Source of the DNA: a virus
Length of the DNA: 64,000 nt
Reading direction: 5' to 3' (one strand)
IMG/VR virus record: IMGVR_UViG_3300035703_000067
Coordinates: 1 to 64,000 of that record
Shown here: positions 6,590 through 14,954 of the stretch, one piece after another
Layout of the letters: every line of letters starts with the position of its first letter
Position numbering within the stretch: position 1 is the first letter of the stretch
The notes under the pieces: model-generated
The model's input: the letters and a program-made list of their open reading frames with translations, nothing else
Told to the model about the DNA's origin: nothing
The model's database searches: none
Position numbers and translations under genes: made by a program

Positions 6590-9516
6590 TCATCGAACGC
6601 CTCACCGATGTCCTCCGAGCCCAGATAGTGCTTCAGCTCCCTTGGGGCGGGAAGTGCCACGTCATGTCGTTGAACCGTGGATCCCGCTCCTCCCACATCT
6701 GAATCAGAGGGTGATCCAAGGTCCAACGCTGGATGTGCCTCATCGCCCCGTACCGGGACTCCGGGGACTGAGCACGACGAAACCGGGCCTCCCACAGGGC
6801 GATCTTCTCCTGTGCTTTCGGCGAGTCCGGGCGCCTCCGCCTCTTCTAGAACAGCTTTGTGTTGACCATGGAGCTCCTCTTTAGTGTGCTGTTTCGTGTC
6901 CCTGTGACCTTGCTCCCCGAGATCGCTCTCGGGGACTGGGATTTGGGCAATGGACAAATTTTCGTGATTTGGGCCGTGTCCTTTCCTGTTCGGGTCAGGT
7001 TGGGTCAACTTAAGCGAGGTTGGCGCCTCGCTCTCGGGGCAATGGACAGCACCTTCGGGGGTTTCTTCGTGTCCTTTGGTAGATCCCTGTTCCTGCAACC
7101 GTTCTCGGGGAAGAATGGAAAGGAAACGATTACGGCTACGCAACGCGCGCGCGCACGAGGGGGGAAGCGTATAGGAGACAACAGGTTTGTCGGACCCCTC
7201 CACCACCAACTTCTTCCCGAGAGCGAGCACCCCGTCTTCCACCCACCGATCAAGCCACCGGCGCACCGTCTTGCTCGAGGGCGGCTTACGGAGTTGCCCG
7301 TTCATCTCCTCCACGAGGCGCTCCCAGACCTCCTTGGCGCTCATGCGGTCCTTGACCGTGGCGCCCTCCTGGCAAGCCTCCTTGACGCGGTCCCGCACGA
7401 TGCGCAGCGCCATGGTGTGGGGCTCCGGCGCACCGTTGCCGTTGTCCTCCCGACGCTCGGTCGGGGTGTAGTCCGCCACCGAGTACGCGAAGTTCTCATC
7501 GCGCTCCACCACCAGCAGGTCCCCCTGCCGCCCGAGGCGTGACTTCTTGATCTGGATCATGCGGCAGTTGGACGGGTTCGTCCCCCGCTCCCGTAGGGAC
7601 TCCCGCTCCTCCTCTGTGGTCGCCCGGAGGTGCCACTGCTCATCCATCGCCGCAATGAGGTAGCGCGTGCCCCTGGCGTCGCCGTGCGCGTTGTCGTGGT
7701 GGATCCAGATGATCGTCGTAGGAGGGAAGCCCCCGTCCTCTGGGTCACCGTTCTTGCTGCCGTAGGAATAGAAGGGGCTCGCGAAGGCCTTGTCCTTCTC
7801 CTCGATCTGCACCTGCGTGGAGCAAGAGCCGATTGAATCCACCACCACGAGGGCGGGCTTGTACTGCTTGATCCACCCAATCAACTCGGTCTCGTGGTTG
7901 AGCTGCCACCCGCGCTTGACGATGAACCACTTGTCCTTGCGCAAGTCGACGCCGTTGTCCTCGCAATCGCGCAGGAGCTTCGCCGGGTTCTGGTCGTTCT
8001 GAATCCAGAGCACGGGACCCTTCTGCACCGGTAGGTCGATTCCCCGAATCCGCATCGACTCCCCACGCCCCACGGCCTTGGCGAGACCCATGCACGCCGA
8101 GGTCTTCCCGAGGCCACCCGCCGCATGGAGCATCACCTGCGTGGGCCTCATCAGCAAGTTGGGCACAAGGAAGTCCATCTTTTCGACGTCCTCCCACCAG
8201 TTCTCCTTCTCGTTCTTCTCGCGAGCCTGCTTGTAGTAGCGGTACTCATTCATCGCCGAGAGGCACTGCACCCCGGTAAGGCGACGCCCGGTTTCGGCCG
8301 CGAGACCGGCCATACGCCCCAGACGAATCGCCGGGTTGGTCTCCTCGTCGTGGATCTTGATCAGCGCCTCGTGAAAGTCCACCTCGGAGAGCACCAGGCG
8401 AGGAACCTGCGTGAACGGCTGCGCCTTGGCGTCCTCCGGGTAGTTGTACCCAAGGGCTATGGCGATGTCCGCCACATACGTCTCAAGGTCGGTGCCGGTC
8501 GGTTTGGGCGCGTTTTTGTTGTTGCTACGGATTTTGTGGATGAAATCGAGGACGTCCCCACTGACCCCACAGGCCTTGCAATCCCAACAACCCGACTCAG
8601 CGGCGAACTGGAAGGTGGTGCCGGACTTGCCGCCATGCCAAGGGCACCCACACTTCATCTGTGGGTTCTCGCCACCGCTCTCCTTCCACCCGTACTGGTC
8701 GAAGACCGGGTGGTTGAAGACCAGCTCGGTCAACCGAGGGCGGAGCTTGGCCTGGATCTCCTCCTTGAAGAACCATCCCCTGATTTGCCGAGGCGGAAGA
8801 ATGGTGGCGAACTCCTTGAACGCCTCCTCCATCTCACCGGTGAGGAAGGGCTTGGGTTTGCGCCGAGGCCGCACGGCATCCAGCACCCACCCCGGCGCCT
8901 TGGCCGGCATGCCGTTGTTGTAGCTGAGGAACTTGTAGAGCCGCCCCTCGGGGTGCGCCGAGCCCGGCAACACGCTCTGGCAATGGTTGAAGCGCAGCAC
9001 CACCTCCTGATACTCCTCACCCTCGGGGGCGTGGTCGTCCTCCGTGCGGTCCTTGTCGCTTTGGCCTTCGTACCAGTTGCCGTCGTAGCGCAGGATGAGT
9101 GTCTTGAGCTTCTCCAGCTCGGGCGTGATCGTCGAGGGGAGCCTGTAGACGATCTGCCGGCGCCCGGGTTTGCCGGACGTCCAGGCCATGGTGCTCTCCT
9201 CGCCGTAGGGCTCGTACTCGTCACCAGCTATCGCCTTGTAGCGGGCATCGGCGAGCTCCCCATCGATGTCGACGGCGATCAGCCCATCGGAGAAACCGCC
9301 GGTGACGACGCCGATGCCGTTGTAGGCCTTGTTGGCCTTGTAGGCCTCGATGCACTGCTCCTTGGTGAGGGGCTGGGTCGCCCACTTCTCGATGTAGGTC
9401 TCCTTCCCCGAGACCGGGATGAAGCTCCATGCGGCAGGGAAGACGTTGTCCCGCAGCAAATCGATGGCCTTCTTTCCGGAGAAAGGGAAGCCACTTGCGT
9501 TGTTCGCGCTGGTCAT
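6586..9516 (-). CDS. Primase-polymerase / DnaB-like helicase fusion
   Basis: 976 residues joining priming and unwinding for phage replication. Residues about 25-230 form an archaeo-eukaryotic primase-polymerase domain (GIGVVTGG, then AVDIDGE with D83 and D85). Residues about 289-320 form a zinc-binding site (CGCPWHGG, CWDCKACGVSGD). Residues about 440-700 are a RecA-type ATPase with Walker A GGLGKTS (K471) and Walker B LVVVDSIGS (D560). A winged-helix segment follows near SAKEVWERLVEE. The last roughly 180 residues are polar and disorder-like. It is the first gene of the leftward operon that continues with polymerase. Confidence 0.9.
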   Translation of the reverse strand: MTSANNASGFPFSGKKAIDLLRDNVFPAAWSFIPVSGKETYIEKWATQPLTKEQCIEAYKANKAYNGIGVVTGGFSDGLIAVDIDGELADARYKAIAGDEYEPYGEESTMAWTSGKPGRRQIVYRLPSTITPELEKLKTLILRYDGNWYEGQSDKDRTEDDHAPEGEEYQEVVLRFNHCQSVLPGSAHPEGRLYKFLSYNNGMPAKAPGWVLDAVRPRRKPKPFLTGEMEEAFKEFATILPPRQIRGWFFKEEIQAKLRPRLTELVFNHPVFDQYGWKESGGENPQMKCGCPWHGGKSGTTFQFAAESGCWDCKACGVSGDVLDFIHKIRSNNKNAPKPTGTDLETYVADIAIALGYNYPEDAKAQPFTQVPRLVLSEVDFHEALIKIHDEETNPAIRLGRMAGLAAETGRRLTGVQCLSAMNEYRYYKQAREKNEKENWWEDVEKMDFLVPNLLMRPTQVMLHAAGGLGKTSACMGLAKAVGRGESMRIRGIDLPVQKGPVLWIQNDQNPAKLLRDCEDNGVDLRKDKWFIVKRGWQLNHETELIGWIKQYKPALVVVDSIGSCSTQVQIEEKDKAFASPFYSYGSKNGDPEDGGFPPTTIIWIHHDNAHGDARGTRYLIAAMDEQWHLRATTEEERESLRERGTNPSNCRMIQIKKSRLGRQGDLLVVERDENFAYSVADYTPTERREDNGNGAPEPHTMALRIVRDRVKEACQEGATVKDRMSAKEVWERLVEEMNGQLRKPPSSKTVRRWLDRWVEDGVLALGKKLVVEGSDKPVVSYTLPPSCARALRSRNRFLSILPRERLQEQGSTKGHEETPEGAVHCPESEAPTSLKLTQPDPNRKGHGPNHENLSIAQIPVPESDLGEQGHRDTKQHTKEELHGQHKAVLEEAEAPGLAESTGEDRPVGGPVSSCSVPGVPVRGDEAHPALDLGSPSDSDVGGAGSTVQRHDVALPAPRELKHYLGSEDIGEAFDD

Positions 9517-9547
9517 GTAGTTTTGTGTCGCGTGAGACCCATCCCCG

Positions 9548-9581
9548 AAAGCCCTTCCCGCACAAGGGGGAGGGCTTTTTT
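9548..9581 (+). terminator. Hairpin with T tract upstream of the primase gene
   Basis: AGCCCTTCCC pairs with GGGGAGGGCT (one G-T pair) across a 7-base loop, followed by six T on the + strand. No + strand gene ends just before it. For leftward primase transcription it lies in the leader and is followed only by TTTC. It may stop antisense transcription from the 6407 gene, or act as an attenuator. Confidence 0.6.
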
Positions 9582-9654
9582 GTGCCCGGCTTTCAGGGAC
9601 AGGTCAACGTATCGCCCCGACCCCTGGCGAACAAGGGGGGCATAAGCATCCAGA

Positions 9655-10455
9655 ATGTTTTCAGACTTGTCAGTTAAAAGCGTCTGTTTAATATGGTCAA
9701 AACAAGGCGCAACCGATTCAGTTTTGAAGACCGACGCACTTGCTACTAACGAAGAGCTGTTCCCGGACTACCCCAGCCTGTACGCGAAAGGCCGCCGCAC
9801 CTTCTCCGTCCTGTTCACCCGGTGGATGGACACCAACGAGTGGTCCCACCCCGTGCTGGTGAAGCTCTCGCACGCTTGCATGGGCGGAGTGCGATGGCTC
9901 CACAGCTCCCAGATCAGCGGCCTTCGCCACAACGGCCTTGAGAACCCAGGCCCGAGGACGTTCATCGGCATCGAACGCCTGAACTACTACGTCCACCGGT
10001 ACGCCACCACAAAGCGCCTCATCCCAGGGACGACCTCCAGCAACCACTACCAAATCGCCTACGCCATCACCGAGGACGGAGCACCCCCATCAGCCGGTTG
10101 GTTTTACGAAGTCTTCTGTGGACTCCGCGAACCCAAGGACATCGATCTGCGGGAGTCCTATTTCACGGAGAGCCAAGCGCAGGAGATTTCCTCCAACTGG
10201 GGTGCCCTGGTGCGAAAGCTCATGCGGGACAAGGATCTCGACGTGATCACCGACCTCGACAAGCTGCTGAGGCAGTCGTACCCCGCCCGTGATTTCGAGC
10301 GCTTGACCCGCCTGAGGGAGGTGATCGCCAACCAAAACAGTTGGACGCCCGACGAATTGGTGATGGAGATCCCCGCCCTGATCACCCTTACAGCCGAACT
10401 CGGTGGCCCTGACAAGGAACAAGACCTGCTTCTTTACTTAAAGGAGAAGCGTTAG
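9655..10455 (+). CDS. Hypothetical protein, first rightward early gene
   Basis: 266 residues from ATG 9655. If the promoter at 9667-9694 is used, translation would have to start later, for instance at TTG 9724. The body is W- and H-rich (LFTRWMDTNEW, SHACMGGVRWLHSSQISGLRH) with a helical C-terminal third (FERLTRLREVIANQ). No catalytic or DNA-binding motif can be named. Its place as the first gene opposite the replication operon suggests a regulator or early takeover function, by context only. Confidence 0.7.
   Translation: MFSDLSVKSVCLIWSKQGATDSVLKTDALATNEELFPDYPSLYAKGRRTFSVLFTRWMDTNEWSHPVLVKLSHACMGGVRWLHSSQISGLRHNGLENPGPRTFIGIERLNYYVHRYATTKRLIPGTTSSNHYQIAYAITEDGAPPSAGWFYEVFCGLREPKDIDLRESYFTESQAQEISSNWGALVRKLMRDKDLDVITDLDKLLRQSYPARDFERLTRLREVIANQNSWTPDELVMEIPALITLTAELGGPDKEQDLLLYLKEKR
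9667..9694 (+). promoter_or_regulatory. Putative rightward sigma-70 promoter
   Basis: TTGTCA at 9667-9672 and TAATAT at 9689-9694 are separated by 16 bp in a locally AT-rich stretch. This is the divergent control region between the leftward replication operon and the rightward early genes. If active, its transcript would start near 9702, so the next gene could not use its first ATG at 9655. Confidence 0.5.
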
Positions 10456-10514
10456 TAGCCTGCGCCACCGATTACACCACTGGTAGTGGCAACGATCCCG
10501 CAACAACACTACAA

Positions 10515-10940
10515 GTGCTGTATGGTGTCGCGGTAGTAAAAATCATTACGGCAGTGGGCTACAGCTGTCTTTCCTGGTCCTACGTCTATTTGCTCGGGGT
10601 CACCGCCACCGACAACGGGCTGGCGCTCAGTTGTGGCGACGAACCGGATCGCCCTAACAGCAAGGGGCACTGTGCGTCACATCAATACGAGGCATTCGCG
10701 CCGTATCTCGAGATCTTCACGGCCTGGCGCAAGGATCCCGACGCGTTGGAATGTCCTTTGATTCCCGTTCACCAGGAAGGGACAGGACAGGCTTGCTTCA
10801 GTCTTCCGGGCGCTTTTTACGATTATCCAGACCTCCTTAACAAGGCAGAACCGAGTCACACCAATACTTCTTGCACTCAGTCCAAAGAGACTCGGCGCGT
10901 TGCTCACGTTTCGGTTGACGGCGCATCCTTGCCGGACTAG
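10515..10940 (+). CDS. Doubtful reading frame in a 0.5-kb gap
   Basis: An open frame of 141 residues with a possible N-terminal hydrophobic stretch and a W/Y/D/P-rich middle. No good ribosome-binding site is seen at the first codon, and its 3' end overlaps the putative promoter at 10915-10943. The region 10456-10964 otherwise holds nothing I can name. It may be non-coding or a decayed gene. Confidence 0.25.
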   Translation: MLYGVAVVKIITAVGYSCLSWSYVYLLGVTATDNGLALSCGDEPDRPNSKGHCASHQYEAFAPYLEIFTAWRKDPDALECPLIPVHQEGTGQACFSLPGAFYDYPDLLNKAEPSHTNTSCTQSKETRRVAHVSVDGASLPD

Positions 10941-10943
10941 GCT
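10915..10943 (+). promoter_or_regulatory. Putative promoter TTGACG-N17-TAGGCT
   Basis: A -35-like TTGACG and a -10-like TAGGCT are spaced exactly 17 bp, like the two TTGACC-N17-TACTCT elements at 20741 and 23944. It lies 22 bp upstream of the small regulator at 10965 and would drive the ssDNA-binding protein, nuclease and nucleotide-metabolism genes. Confidence 0.5.
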
Positions 10944-10964
10944 GACTTCAGTTGACCAAATGCC

Positions 10965-11147
10965 TTGGGCACCAAGCACCGCCTCTACGGCGAGCTGAAG
11001 CGCAAGCGGCATCTGTACCTAACAGAAACCGCCTACCGACATCTGGTCAACCTTGCCCAGGCGACGGCCAGCTCCCCTTCTCAGGTCTGCGAGCAGATCC
11101 TGCGCAAGGAGATCGCCACAGCCACGGGCACGCAACCCCCCTTCTAA
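10965..11147 (+). CDS. Small ribbon-helix-helix-like protein
   Basis: 60 residues from a TTG start. KRHLYLTETAYRHLVNLAQATASSPSQVCEQILRKEI has the pattern of a short beta strand followed by two helices seen in CopG/Arc-type DNA-binding proteins. It directly precedes the ssDNA-binding protein gene, so it may autoregulate this operon from the promoter at 10915. Confidence 0.6.
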   Translation: MGTKHRLYGELKRKRHLYLTETAYRHLVNLAQATASSPSQVCEQILRKEIATATGTQPPF

Positions 11148-11163
11148 GCAACCCCCATTCACC

Positions 11164-11694
11164 ATGGCTGTTTTCGACCTCGACTTTCTCGCCGAAGCCA
11201 ATGCCGAGGGCGGCTCTGGCCGCTATGTCAACCTCAGCAAGATTGAAGGCGAACGCCGTTTTCGCTTCATCGGCGAGGGCATCTCCGGCTTCTACGCCTG
11301 GAACACCGACAACAAACCGGTGCGATGGGAAGTCAAGCCCGCCGAGATCCCTGAGAACATTAAGCCCGACCTCAACGGCAGCCGCGAGGCGAAGCGCTTC
11401 CTGGCGTCCCTCGTGTGGGACTACGAAGAAGAAGACTTCCGCATCATGGAGATCAACCAGATCTCTCTGATGAAGATGATCTTCAAGTACATGTCAGATG
11501 AAGACTACGGCGACCTCACGAACTACGACGTGAAGATCATCCGCGAGAAGAAGAACGACAAAATCACCTACACCCTTCTCCCGGCGCCTCCAAAACCCCT
11601 CAAGTCCGAAATCGCCAAGGCCTACGAAGAAGTGGAGTGCAACCTCCACGCCCTGTTCGACGGGAAGGATCCCTGGGCCGCAGCCGCTGCCTGA
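11164..11694 (+). CDS. Single-stranded DNA-binding protein (phage type)
   Basis: 176 residues. The ATG at 11164 is chosen because MAVFDLDFLAEAN starts a typical phage SSB and the upstream extension is out of character. RRFRFIGEGISGFYAWNTDNKPVRWE is the characteristic OB-fold entry. The tail ends FDGKDPWAAAAA instead of the usual acidic tip. It would coat single-stranded DNA during replication beside the primase-helicase. The neighbouring RecB-like nuclease supports a replication and recombination module. Confidence 0.75.
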   Translation: MAVFDLDFLAEANAEGGSGRYVNLSKIEGERRFRFIGEGISGFYAWNTDNKPVRWEVKPAEIPENIKPDLNGSREAKRFLASLVWDYEEEDFRIMEINQISLMKMIFKYMSDEDYGDLTNYDVKIIREKKNDKITYTLLPAPPKPLKSEIAKAYEEVECNLHALFDGKDPWAAAAA

Positions 11695-11752
11695 GCTGAC
11701 TGATTCACAAATGGGGCGGCTTCTGACCCGCCCCTTTCTTTTGCCTTGTGCC

Positions 11753-12448
11753 ATGACCGTCCTCACCGAGCGCCTTCGACTTCTCCCTCGCTACGAACCT
11801 GTGCGCTCTCACGAGGGCGATGAGCGCGCCTACGCCACCCCCCTCGGGCCGATGCCCTCGGTCACCACGGTGCTGTCCGGTTCCCGCGACAACACCGGTC
11901 TCGAAGAGTGGCGCGAATCAGTCGGCATCGAGCGCGCCGACGAGATCCTCAAGATCGCCTGTTTCCGTGGCACGGGGCATCACGAAAACATCGAGCGGTA
12001 CCTGACGGATGGAAGCGAACCTCCGTTCAACCTGCTCCTGACCCCGTACTGGAAGTCGACTCGCTCTTTCGTACGCAGCGTGGAGCGCGCTGTCCTCCTC
12101 GAGGGAGCGATCTGGCACCCGGACGGCTACGCCGGAACCCTCGACTGCATCGCCTATCTCCCCGAGGACGATCTCCAACCCACCCTCCTCGACTGGAAGA
12201 CGGCCGACACCCCCCGCAAGCCCAACAAGCTCTACGACTACTCGCTGCAGTGCGCCGCCTACGTCACCGCAGCGAACTACGTCTACGGCCACATGGGCCT
12301 GGCGATCGAGCGCGCGGCGATCGTCGTTGCCCTCCCTGACCAGGAGCCTCAGATCGTCTGGATCGACGCCGACGCTCTCGCCCAGTACTACCAGCACTTC
12401 CTCGCGCGCCTTCAGCGCTTCACCTTCGCCCGGGGCTCACGCAAATGA
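11753..12448 (+). CDS. PD-(D/E)XK nuclease, RecB/Cas4-like
   Basis: 231 residues from ATG 11753. Nuclease core: RGTGHHENIE (H76/H77), GTLDCIAYL (D131) and LLDWKTA (D147, K149), then the QCAAYVTAAN helix typical of RecB-family exonucleases. It would act on phage recombination intermediates or host DNA breakdown with the preceding SSB. The following gene overlaps by ATGA, indicating coupled translation. Confidence 0.85.
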   Translation: MTVLTERLRLLPRYEPVRSHEGDERAYATPLGPMPSVTTVLSGSRDNTGLEEWRESVGIERADEILKIACFRGTGHHENIERYLTDGSEPPFNLLLTPYWKSTRSFVRSVERAVLLEGAIWHPDGYAGTLDCIAYLPEDDLQPTLLDWKTADTPRKPNKLYDYSLQCAAYVTAANYVYGHMGLAIERAAIVVALPDQEPQIVWIDADALAQYYQHFLARLQRFTFARGSRK

Positions 12449-12843
12449 CCTCGACGCCGCAGAAACTCGAGAGTTACCTGGCCACAGCCATGGCCGGCAG
12501 CCTCATCGGCCAGATCGCCCGCGCCCGAGAGATCCCCTTCCAGGAGATGTTCTCCGCTGACGGCACCACCTCCTCCCCAGCAATCCGCGCCATCGCCACC
12601 GAGCTCGACGAGCTGGGCATCGACGCCGAACTCCTCGCCTCCCAGGCCCTCGGCGCCCTGGTCGCCCTCTTCGCCCAAGAGCAGAACGCCGAGCTGATCA
12701 CCAGCCAGTACACCGCACTGCTCTGGTCAATCCTCGGTGACCCCGAGAACGGCGGAAACCCCCCTGAGATCTACCGCAAAGCCGGGCACGCGATGTACCT
12801 GACCTTCATCGGAATCCTGGACCCCAACTTCCCAAAACAATGA
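12445..12843 (+). CDS. Hypothetical helical protein in the nucleotide/recombination operon
   Basis: 132 residues, mostly helical and alanine/leucine-rich, with a central acidic segment (ATELDELGIDAELLAS). It is coupled by ATGA to the nuclease before it and to the dNMP kinase after it. No family is recognised. An accessory role in replication is suggested only by linkage. Confidence 0.7.
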   Translation: MTSTPQKLESYLATAMAGSLIGQIARAREIPFQEMFSADGTTSSPAIRAIATELDELGIDAELLASQALGALVALFAQEQNAELITSQYTALLWSILGDPENGGNPPEIYRKAGHAMYLTFIGILDPNFPKQ

Positions 12844-13412
12844 CTCGACTGATCGGCCTCTACTCCCCCGCCCCGCAAAGCGGCAAAACCACAGTCGCCA
12901 ACTACCTCCTGGTCAGTGGTTGGCGCACGGTGTCCTTCGCTGCACCGATCAAGCACATGGTGGTGCAGTTGTTGATCCAGCTCGGCCACTCGGAGGACAA
13001 CGCCCGCCGCCTGGTCAACACCGACAAGGAGGAAGTCATCCCCCAGCTGCGCACCACCGCGCGCCACATGCTCCAGACGCTCGGCACCGAGTACGGCCGC
13101 AACTGCATCCACCCACAAGTGTGGGTGATGTGCGCAGAGACCCGGATCACCAAGCTGTTGAACCAGGGCACCCCAGTGATCGTCGACGACGTGCGCTTCC
13201 CCAACGAAGCGGCCTTGATCCGCCGCTTGGGCGGCGAAATGTGGCGCCTCGAGCGCCCCCAAGCCGAACGCGGAACGGAACACGCCAGCGAGGGCGGCCT
13301 CGACGCCTACCCCCTGTTCGACCGTCGCATCGTGAACGACGGCACGTTGATCGATCTCTACGACCGCATCAACGAGGTCTTGAAGCCCACCGTCACCGTC
13401 ACCCCTGTTTAG
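12840..13412 (+). CDS. Deoxynucleoside monophosphate kinase
   Basis: 190 residues with a P-loop at 9-18 (SPAPQSGKTT, K16) and the segment PVIVDDVRFPNEA seen in phage dNMP kinases of the T4 gp1 type. It would phosphorylate dNMPs to dNDPs to feed phage DNA synthesis, together with ThyX two genes downstream. It is coupled by ATGA to the preceding gene. Confidence 0.85.
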   Translation: MTRLIGLYSPAPQSGKTTVANYLLVSGWRTVSFAAPIKHMVVQLLIQLGHSEDNARRLVNTDKEEVIPQLRTTARHMLQTLGTEYGRNCIHPQVWVMCAETRITKLLNQGTPVIVDDVRFPNEAALIRRLGGEMWRLERPQAERGTEHASEGGLDAYPLFDRRIVNDGTLIDLYDRINEVLKPTVTVTPV

Positions 13413-13414
13413 CC

Positions 13415-13672
13415 ATGCCAGTGATTCCATCTGTACCCATGACCCGGGCACCTGAGCCCACAGAGGGTTTGCCCTGCCCCTACCCCTGGCGCTTCCGCAT
13501 CGGCGCCTTGGTTTACGTCAAGGGGCACCCATTACACGACACCTTCACCGTGATCGGCGGCGAATTGTGGATGGGCTGGCCCCATTACCACCTGTACGAC
13601 CGCGACGGGCGCACCCTGCGGGTGCCGCAGATCCACTGCTCGTCGAAGCCAATTACCTACAAGAAAAGCTGA
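13415..13672 (+). CDS. Hypothetical small protein before thyX
   Basis: 85 residues from the ATG at 13415. PWRFRIGALVYVKGH, FTVIGGELWMGWPHYHLYD and TLRVPQIH look like a small SH3-like beta barrel. TGATG overlap at 13670-13674 couples it to the next gene. Function unknown. Confidence 0.65.
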   Translation: MPVIPSVPMTRAPEPTEGLPCPYPWRFRIGALVYVKGHPLHDTFTVIGGELWMGWPHYHLYDRDGRTLRVPQIHCSSKPITYKKS

Positions 13673-14391
13673 TGGACCCTTATTTCCGCGTCGAAGTGCT
13701 GGCCCGCACTGAAAATCCTCAGACTGTCTGTTGGTGGGCCGCTCATCAGGATTATTCCGACCGCTTCGTCTTCGATGAAGACCCCCCTGGCGAAACCGAG
13801 GCCGGCGCCCTGGTTGTCAAACATCTCCTTGCCGGTGAGCGTGGTCACTACGGCCCCCTCGAACACCCCCAGATCACATTCAACGTCGGGGGCTTCCCTC
13901 ACTCGGTGATGCAACAAGCCCGCACACACCGAGTCGGCGTGAGCTTCGACGTCCAATCAGGCCGCTACACCGGCAAGCGCATCGTGGATGCCGCCAACCG
14001 CGAGCGCGACGTCGAGGAAGTGTTCTACCTCCGCCCCGTGGGCGTCTACCGAGACCGCCAGGGCAAGAAATATGAATACACCGAAGACCAGCGTGTGGTG
14101 CACCGGATCATCTGCGTCGACTCCGCGATCCGCTACAAACTCGCCCTCGAGGCCGGCTTCAGCGAAGAACACGCCCGGGACATCATCCCCTACGCCATCC
14201 GGCAGGACTTCGTTGTCTCCTTCAATCTGCGCTCGTTGCTCCACTTCATGGATCTCCGCGCCAAGCGCGACGCGCAGCTCGAGATCCAACAGATGTGCGA
14301 CCTCATCTGGCCCCACCTCGAGGCATGGGCACCAGATATCGCCGCCTGGTACGCCACCTCTCGCCTGCACAAGGCGCGTCTTGCACCTTGA
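13672..14391 (+). CDS. thyX: Flavin-dependent thymidylate synthase ThyX
   Basis: 239 residues. The ThyX signature region is RTHRVGVSFDVQSGRY (84-99), matching RHRxxSxNxxSxRY with a few changes. GFPHSVMQQA precedes it, and FNLRSLLHFMDLR lies in the C-terminal third as usual for the family. It makes dTMP from dUMP with FAD and methylene-tetrahydrofolate and works with the neighbouring dNMP kinase. The start at ATG 13672 overlaps the previous stop. Confidence 0.92.
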   Translation: MDPYFRVEVLARTENPQTVCWWAAHQDYSDRFVFDEDPPGETEAGALVVKHLLAGERGHYGPLEHPQITFNVGGFPHSVMQQARTHRVGVSFDVQSGRYTGKRIVDAANRERDVEEVFYLRPVGVYRDRQGKKYEYTEDQRVVHRIICVDSAIRYKLALEAGFSEEHARDIIPYAIRQDFVVSFNLRSLLHFMDLRAKRDAQLEIQQMCDLIWPHLEAWAPDIAAWYATSRLHKARLAP

Positions 14392-14594
14392 CACTTCTAC
14401 CTGGGAAAACAATTGATGAGCGCTCTTATGATCCTGACTTAAAGGAAGGGACGCAGACAGTAGTTACAAGACTTGGGCCACAAGAGCTCGCCTTGTTTAA
14501 GCAAACCGCTAACAATATGGGCCTTACACGTAGCAATCTTGCTAGGCGCCTGATTGTTGAAGGGCTTTTAGCTCTACGGGAAAAGCAGAAATGA
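14388..14594 (+). CDS. Ribbon-helix-helix protein after thyX
   Basis: 68 residues if started at TTG 14388, which overlaps the ThyX stop (TTGA). The core TQTVVTRLGPQELALFKQTANNMGLTRSNLARRLIVEGL is a clear CopG/Arc-like ribbon-helix-helix. It is AT-richer than its neighbours, so it may be a later arrival. It likely regulates this operon or an unlinked target. Confidence 0.65.
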   Translation: MTLLPGKTIDERSYDPDLKEGTQTVVTRLGPQELALFKQTANNMGLTRSNLARRLIVEGLLALREKQK

Positions 14595-14920
14595 CTTACA
14601 CGTCCCCCCTGCACATCACCATCCGCTCCACCGAGGACGGCTACTACCGCTGGGAGCTACGCGACGGCCCTGATGGCGCCTTCGAGTACGCCGGTTACGC
14701 CCCGCTCTTGGAGCGTTGTTTCGAGGAGATCATCCGCGCCCAATGGGTCCTGTGCGAACACCTCACAGGAGAAGCTGACCCCTCGGCCACCACACTCACG
14801 GCGAATCCGCCCACGAACCACGCCCCGGCTCGTCTCCATACGCCCCACGGCGAGGTGCTCACCGTCCAACAGGACATCCCAGCCTTGGGCCACGAGAGCG
14901 AGAGCGCAGACTCTTTTTAA
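14591..14920 (+). CDS. Hypothetical protein upstream of the sigma factor
   Basis: 109 residues. A beta-rich N-terminal half (LHITIRSTEDGYYRWELRDG) is followed by a helix (LLERCFEEIIRAQWVL) and a disordered tail. ATGA overlaps the preceding gene. No family is recognised. Confidence 0.65.
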   Translation: MTYTSPLHITIRSTEDGYYRWELRDGPDGAFEYAGYAPLLERCFEEIIRAQWVLCEHLTGEADPSATTLTANPPTNHAPARLHTPHGEVLTVQQDIPALGHESESADSF

Positions 14921-14954
14921 CTTCTCCCAACCGAATCAGGTTGACAATGGCCGC

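Noticed and set aside
10456-10530. tRNA-like sequence in the gap after the 9655 gene
   Set aside because: No T arm or matching acceptor strands on either strand.
14941-14946. TTGACA upstream of the sigma gene as a promoter
   Set aside because: It lies nine bases before the ATG, leaving no room for a -10 box and a leader.
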